Below, piece after piece: positions 59,626 to 64,000 of a stretch of DNA of 64,000 nucleotides. The DNA is from Pseudomonadota bacterium. Its GTDB lineage: Bacteria; Pseudomonadota; Gammaproteobacteria; Steroidobacterales; Steroidobacteraceae. The notes under the pieces were generated by a model. The model searched no databases and was not told the origin of the DNA. It was given only the letters and a program-made list of their open reading frames with translations. The position numbers were made by a program, and so were the translations under genes. The stretch is from assembly GCA_025351005.1 (NCBI GenBank), contig JANXWS010000066.1, positions 1-64,000 of the forward strand. Direction: 5' to 3'. How positions within the stretch are numbered: position 1 is the stretch's first letter; every line of letters begins with the position of its first letter.

Positions 59626-61788
59626 ATGACAGATACCCCGTTACCCCCAACCCGGCCGCGCCCGGGCCTCGCTGCGCGCCTCGCGATCGCGCTGCCGACG
59701 CTCGCCCTGGTCGGCATCCTGTTCACCGGCTCCTCCGGCACCGTCCCGGCGGCCGTCCCCGCTGCGCACGCCGCCGGCGACGGGCCGCTGCAGCCGAGCG
59801 AGCGCCACCGCAAGGTCGCGCGGCTGGTCGGCGGCACGATCGAGCGCTGGCACTACCGCCAGGCCGTGCTCGACGACAACATGTCCTCGCAGGTGTTCGA
59901 CCGCTACATCGAGTCCCTCGACACCAATCGCAGCTACTTCCTGCGCAGCGACCTCACCGAGCTCGAGCAGTACCGCTTCAAGCTGGGCGAGGCGATCCGC
60001 TCCGGCAACGTCGATCCCGCCTTCGTGATCTTCGCGCGCTTCCAGGAGCGCAACCGTGCCGAGGTCCGCGCCGCCCTCGCGCAACTCGACGACCAGCCGG
60101 ATTTCACGATCGGCGAGTCCTTCTCCTTCGACCGCACCAAGGCGCCGTGGCTCGCTTCGCAGGCCGAGCAGGACGACCTTTGGCGCAAGCGGGTCAAGAA
60201 CGACGCGCTGTCGCTGATGCTCGCCAACAAGACCTGGCCCGAGGCGCGCGAGCTGCTCAAGCAGCGCTACCAGCGGGTGCTGAAGCGCATTGACCAGGTC
60301 TCGGCGGACGACGTGTTCGAGAGCTTCATGAACGCCTACGCGCACGTTTATGACCCGCATTCGAACTACCTCTCGCCGCGTTCGAGCGAGGAATACAACA
60401 TTGCCATGAAGCTGTCGTACGAGGGCATCGGCGCGTCGCTGCAAGTGGTCGACGACCATGTCACGGTGATGGAAGTGATCGCCGGAGGCCCGGCCGCGGT
60501 CGGCGGGCAGATCAAGGCCAATGACCGGATCAACGCGGTCGCGCAGGGCAAGAAGGGCGAGATGGTCGACGTCATCGGCTGGCGACTCGACGACGTCGTC
60601 GAGCTGATTCGCGGCCCCGCCGGCACCACGGTGCGGCTCTCGGTGCTGCCGGCAGGTGCAAACCCCGGCGCGAAGGAGTCGCCGGTCGAGTTCGTGCGCA
60701 ACAAGGTTACGCTCGAAGCCAAGGCGGCGCAGAAGAAGGTGCGCACGGTCAAGCGCGGTGAGCGCGAGTACAAGATCGGCGTCATCGACGTGCCGAGCTT
60801 CTACCAGGACTACGAGGCCAAGGTCGGCGGCGACAATGATTACCGCAGCACGACGCGCGACGTCGCGCGGCTGATCGGCGAGCTGAAGAAGGAGAAGGTC
60901 GAAAGCCTGGTCATGGACCTGCGCGGCAACGGCGGCGGCCACCTGTCCGAGGCCACCGGCCTCGTCGGCCTGTTCATCCACCAGGGTCCGGTGGTGCAGC
61001 TTCGCAACACGGGCGGGCGCATCGACGTCCTGCCGGACCCGGAGTCCGCCGAGATCTGGGACGGCCCGCTGGTCGTGCTGGTCGATCGCACAAGCGCCTC
61101 CGCCTCCGAGATCTTCGCCGCCGCGATACAGGACTATGGCCGCGGCGTGATCGTCGGCCAGCAGACCTACGGTAAGGGCACGGTGCAGAACCTCTACCCT
61201 CTCGACCATTGGGCGCTCGGCCCGCATGCCGGCTTCGGCGAGCTGACGGTGACGATCGGCAAGTACTACCGGGTCACCGGCGACAGCGTGCAGAACCGCG
61301 GCGTGCTGCCGGAGATCGCTCTGCCCTCGATGATCAGCACCGCCGAGGTCGGCGAGTCGACGCGCGACAGCGCTCTGCCGTGGGACCAGATACGCCCGGC
61401 TGAATTCGAGCCCGACCACTCGCTGCGCACCTCCATCGAGTCTTTGACGCAGGCGCACGGCCTGCGCATGCGCACCGATCCCGATCTCCGGGCTCTCGTC
61501 GGCGACGCCGAGGCGCTCGAGCAGTTGCGGCTCGAGAAGACGGTGTCGCTCAACCTCGCGCTGCGCAAGACGGAGCGCGAGCAGCAGGACTCGGAGCGGC
61601 TCGCGCGCATCAACACGCGCCGCAGCGCGCATGGCCAGCCGGCGCTCCGGTCGCTCGAGGAAGTGAACGCCGAGACCGAGCCCGACGCCAACCTGGAGGA
61701 GTCGGCGCAGATCGTCACCGACCTGCAGCTGCTGCAGGCGGGCGCGGCACGCCTGTCGCAAGTGCATCCGGCACCCGAGGCCCGCTAG
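59626..61788 (+). CDS. prc: Tail-specific (carboxy-terminal) protease Prc
   Basis: 720-aa periplasmic protease of family S41. Signal/anchor near residues 20-50, long N-terminal helical domain (DDNMSSQVFDRYIESLDTNR), PDZ domain about 260-340 (SYEGIGASLQVVDDHVTVME), catalytic S492 in RTSASASEIF and K517 in TYGKGTVQ, spaced 25 residues as in E. coli S452/K477. C-terminal DUF3340-type helical region. Cuts proteins with nonpolar C-termini, including tmRNA-tagged ones in E. coli. ATG at 59626 without a clear ribosome-binding site. Confidence 0.95.
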   Translation: MTDTPLPPTRPRPGLAARLAIALPTLALVGILFTGSSGTVPAAVPAAHAAGDGPLQPSERHRKVARLVGGTIERWHYRQAVLDDNMSSQVFDRYIESLDTNRSYFLRSDLTELEQYRFKLGEAIRSGNVDPAFVIFARFQERNRAEVRAALAQLDDQPDFTIGESFSFDRTKAPWLASQAEQDDLWRKRVKNDALSLMLANKTWPEARELLKQRYQRVLKRIDQVSADDVFESFMNAYAHVYDPHSNYLSPRSSEEYNIAMKLSYEGIGASLQVVDDHVTVMEVIAGGPAAVGGQIKANDRINAVAQGKKGEMVDVIGWRLDDVVELIRGPAGTTVRLSVLPAGANPGAKESPVEFVRNKVTLEAKAAQKKVRTVKRGEREYKIGVIDVPSFYQDYEAKVGGDNDYRSTTRDVARLIGELKKEKVESLVMDLRGNGGGHLSEATGLVGLFIHQGPVVQLRNTGGRIDVLPDPESAEIWDGPLVVLVDRTSASASEIFAAAIQDYGRGVIVGQQTYGKGTVQNLYPLDHWALGPHAGFGELTVTIGKYYRVTGDSVQNRGVLPEIALPSMISTAEVGESTRDSALPWDQIRPAEFEPDHSLRTSIESLTQAHGLRMRTDPDLRALVGDAEALEQLRLEKTVSLNLALRKTEREQQDSERLARINTRRSAHGQPALRSLEEVNAETEPDANLEESAQIVTDLQLLQAGAARLSQVHPAPEAR

Positions 61789-61805
61789 GCCGCCGGCCGC
61801 CGTCT

Positions 61806-62846
61806 TCAGGTCAGCAGCACCGCGTAGACGTCCCAGTAGTCGTCCGACAGCACGTTCGCCTCGCGCCCGCTGCCGGCCGCGCCGCGCAGCGCCGGCGGCA
61901 GCGAACCCGGCTCCGGCACCGGATCGGCCGGCTGGCGGTAGTTCGCGGCGCGCCGCAGCTCGTCGGTGCGCGCCCGGATCTCGGCGAAGAAGTCCGCCTT
62001 CGACCCGACCAGCGCCGCGGCCGCGGCGATCTCGACCATCAGCGCCTCGCAGTCGGAGCGCGCGCCGTAGTTGCTCTCGTGGACGGTGTGTGCGCGCGCC
62101 AGCCGCGCGCGCTCGGCCAAGCCGGATGGCGCCAGCATCGCGTACAGCATCTGCGCGTAGGCGATCACCGCGATGTTGATCGCGCGCCGTCCCTCGAGCG
62201 ACAGGCCGCCGAACTCCGGCAGCGGCTGCTTCTCGACGGTGCGCTGCGCCTCGCGCATGTCGTCGAGGCGGCCGCGCGCCTGCAGCGTGCGGGCGCTCTG
62301 TCGCGTGTGCTGCTCGCGGAGCCGGCGCCGCGCAAAGTAGTGCCACAGCCCCTGCGCGGCGGCGAGCTGCTGCCGGACGGTGGCCAGTTGCCGTTCCTCG
62401 ACGTCGAGCGCCTGGCTTGCCTCGGCTAGCCGCTCGGTCGAGAGCCGCGTACGCGCCAGCCGTTCCTGCTGGAACTCGGCCATCGCGCGCTTGCGCTCGC
62501 GATCCTGCTGCTGGCGGCGGAGGTCGGCGCCGAACTGCTGCACCTGCACGTGACAGACGCGCCACAGGCCGCGCAGCTGGAAGTGCACCAGCGCGCCCGC
62601 GCCGAGCTCCGGGTTGCCGAGCAGCGTCTCGAGCGCGTTGCGCTCATCGATGGCCCGCTGGGTCGACGCTTCCTGCTGCTTCAGGCGGTCCTGCAACTGG
62701 TGTAGCTGGTCGTCGAGGCTGCCGAGCTCCTTCTTGAGCTCGGCGCGGTTCCAGTAGAGCTTGAGCAGGCGCTCCTGCTCGTCGCTGCTGCGCTTTGCGA
62801 CGCCGCGCGGCTGCGTCCACGAGGATATTTTGTCGCCGATGCTCAT
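61806..62846 (-). CDS. Coiled-coil protein of unknown function
   Basis: 346 aa. Long Gln/Glu/Arg-rich coiled coil from about residue 20 to 200 (LDDQLHQLQDRLKQQEASTQ; RRQQQDRERKRAMAEFQQER), then a more globular alpha domain (GRRAINIAVIAYAQMLYAML; EALMVEIAAAAALVGSKADF). No catalytic motif or signal peptide. ATG at 62846 (MSIGDKISSWTQPRG). Lies 38 bp after the DUF1249 gene on the same strand. Not recognised. Confidence 0.75.
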   Translation of the reverse strand: MSIGDKISSWTQPRGVAKRSSDEQERLLKLYWNRAELKKELGSLDDQLHQLQDRLKQQEASTQRAIDERNALETLLGNPELGAGALVHFQLRGLWRVCHVQVQQFGADLRRQQQDRERKRAMAEFQQERLARTRLSTERLAEASQALDVEERQLATVRQQLAAAQGLWHYFARRRLREQHTRQSARTLQARGRLDDMREAQRTVEKQPLPEFGGLSLEGRRAINIAVIAYAQMLYAMLAPSGLAERARLARAHTVHESNYGARSDCEALMVEIAAAAALVGSKADFFAEIRARTDELRRAANYRQPADPVPEPGSLPPALRGAAGSGREANVLSDDYWDVYAVLLT

Positions 62847-62884
62847 CGTGCGGGCCGCGGGCACACCGGGCGCGCTCCGTGACA

Positions 62885-63349
62885 TCAACGCACCGCTGGC
62901 CCGAAGCGGTGGCCGCGGTCGACGCAGTACTCGAGCCACTTGTTCAGCATGACGTTGCGCGCCCAGCGCGATCCCAGGTCGCCGCCGTCGGCGGGCGCGC
63001 GGCCGCCAAGCCTGGATGCGCCGACTCCGAATGCGTGCGCCTCGGCGACCCGCGCATCGTGGTAGACGCGCACGGCGAGGTCGGGCGCGTCGGGCCCGGC
63101 GCCGGCGCCCGCCGCCGGCTCGAATGCGTAGGTCAGCTGCAGCATCGTGGTGTACGGGCCACGCTCGAGCAGCGTGAGCTTGAGCTCGCAGTCGTCGGTG
63201 ACGCGCGAGCGCTGCTCGGGCGCGAGCCGGCGCACGTCGCCCACCAGCCAGCCGAGGCGGATGAAATTGCTCTCATACAGTGTCATCAGCCCGACGAAAC
63301 TGCCGGGCCGCGCGCGCCAAGACACTGCACAGAGGTCGTCACCGAGCAT
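62885..63349 (-). CDS. DUF1249 (YqiB-like) protein
   Basis: 154 aa. Matches the YqiB family: TLYESNFIRLGWLVGDV near residue 23, VRVYHDARVAEAHAFG, and C-terminal ARNVMLNKWLEYCVDRGHRF. The function is unknown; E. coli yqiB is next to cpdA/nudF. ATG at 63349; the longer open frame upstream is not YqiB-like. Confidence 0.85.
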   Translation of the reverse strand: MLGDDLCAVSWRARPGSFVGLMTLYESNFIRLGWLVGDVRRLAPEQRSRVTDDCELKLTLLERGPYTTMLQLTYAFEPAAGAGAGPDAPDLAVRVYHDARVAEAHAFGVGASRLGGRAPADGGDLGSRWARNVMLNKWLEYCVDRGHRFGPAVR

Positions 63350-63452
63350 GGCCCGAATATAACACAGGGATTTTACCGGTCTCGCGCCGCTGTCACGACT
63401 GAGAAGGCGCGCACGCCCGCGCCGCTGGCATGCGAACTGCATCACGCCCCGC

Positions 63453-64000
63453 TCAGGGCCGAAGGCGTCGCTCGATGCCGGTATGCTGCATGATGCGGCT
63501 GCCGATCTCCTCGACCGAGCAGTGCGTGGTGTCGAGGTACGGGATGCCGGCACGCTGGAACAGCGCCTCCGCCTGGCGCACCTCGAACGCAACCTGCTGC
63601 AGGGCGGCGTAGCGGCTGTTGGGCCGGCGCTCGTTGCGGATCTGCTGCAGCCGCTCCGGCTCGATCGTCAGGCCGTGCAGCTTCGACTGGCAGGCGACCA
63701 GCACCGCGGGCAGGCGCGGCGCTTCCAGGTCGTCGTCGGTGAGCGGATAGTTGGCGGCGTAGATGCCGTACTGCAGCGCCATGTAGAGGCAGGTCGGCGT
63801 CTTGCCGGAGCGCGACACGCCCACCAGGACGACATCGGCCTTGGCATAGTCGCGCGTCTGAGCGCCATCGTCATTGGCGAGCGCGAAGTTGGTGGCGTTG
63901 ATGCGCGCCGTGTAGGCCTCGCTGTCCGCCATGCCGTGCGCGCGCCCTTCGGCGTGCGAGCTCTTGACGCCGAGCGTCGCCTCGAGCGGCCCCATGAAGG
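63453..64000 (-). CDS. ppsR: Phosphoenolpyruvate synthase regulatory protein (partial, N-terminus off the right edge)
   Basis: Bifunctional kinase/pyrophosphorylase that inactivates and reactivates PEP synthase. About 180 C-terminal residues are present, out of a usual 270 or so. The P-loop-like VGVSRSGKTPTCLYMALQYG motif is diagnostic, followed by AANYPLTDDDLEAPRLP and LTIEPERLQQIRNERRPNS. The gene starts beyond 64000. The 103-bp gap to the DUF1249 gene shows nothing clear. Confidence 0.93.
   Translation of the reverse strand, partial: FMGPLEATLGVKSSHAEGRAHGMADSEAYTARINATNFALANDDGAQTRDYAKADVVLVGVSRSGKTPTCLYMALQYGIYAANYPLTDDDLEAPRLPAVLVACQSKLHGLTIEPERLQQIRNERRPNSRYAALQQVAFEVRQAEALFQRAGIPYLDTTHCSVEEIGSRIMQHTGIERRLRP

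Noticed and set aside
59641-62565. 974-codon open frame on the minus strand
   Set aside because: Antisense to prc; composition-driven, no recognisable domain.

Overview
The window is one continuous, very GC-rich bacterial chromosome segment with no mobile-element, phage or CRISPR genes that I can see. Gene content and order point to a gammaproteobacterium. The runs grpE-dnaK-dnaJ-dapB-carA-carB-greA, yhbY / rlmE-ftsH-folP-glmM-tpiA-secG-tRNA-Leu and recN / fur / bamE-rnfH-ratA-smpB are classic gammaproteobacterial neighbourhoods. Placing nuo directly after tpiA-secG-tRNA-Leu and keeping hrcA next to grpE argues for the Xanthomonadales/Nevskiales/Chromatiales side rather than the enterics. I cannot name a genus.

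Region 1 (1-12.8 kb, minus strand) is the nuo operon for respiratory complex I, nuoA to nuoM, cut by the left edge inside nuoM. nuoC and nuoD are separate genes, and most junctions are 1-8 bp overlaps or short gaps. Region 2 (12.8-19.3 kb) holds tRNA-Leu(GAG), secG, tpiA, glmM, folP, ftsH and rlmE, with yhbY divergent. Region 3 (19.3-31 kb, minus) runs hrcA-grpE-dnaK-dnaJ-dapB-carA-carB-greA-DUF4149. It joins protein folding, lysine/cell-wall and carbamoyl-phosphate synthesis, and transcript-elongation rescue. A sigma-32-like promoter sits before grpE and a strong hairpin lies in the carA leader. Region 4 (31-36.6 kb) has nadK-recN, fur / bamE, ratA-rnfH / smpB, a RidA-family gene and ssrA (tmRNA). 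SmpB and tmRNA, the two halves of trans-translation, are about 480 bp apart.

Region 5 (36.6-48.2 kb) starts just 3' of ssrA and looks accessory. It contains a decayed Kelch-repeat gene, a class-V aminotransferase overlapping an APC amino-acid permease, an exported acetamidase/formamidase-family protein, a ureidoglycolate-lyase-like gene, and a five-gene peptide/nickel-type ABC importer. The theme is uptake and breakdown of amino compounds, amides and peptides, but no substrate can be fixed from sequence alone.

Region 6 (48.3-64 kb) holds a PPOX flavoprotein divergent from a TruC-like pseudouridine synthase whose start is unclear, followed by a lipid-kinase gene, a small channel-like membrane protein and a patatin phospholipase fused to an outer-membrane barrel (type Vd architecture). 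Next come a CNT nucleoside transporter paired with thymidine kinase, a TPR-like membrane protein, a Gfo/Idh/MocA oxidoreductase, an M28 peptidase, the tail-specific protease Prc, a coiled-coil protein, a DUF1249 protein and the end of ppsR, cut by the right edge.

Non-ATG starts are common. TTG is supported by good ribosome-binding sites for hrcA, carA and ftsH. GTG is used by greA, dapB, folP, nuoK, fur and others. I do not see a clearly new multi-gene system. The best candidates for something undescribed are the post-ssrA accessory block, the channel-like protein at 50749-51099, the carA leader hairpin and the coiled-coil gene at 61806-62846.
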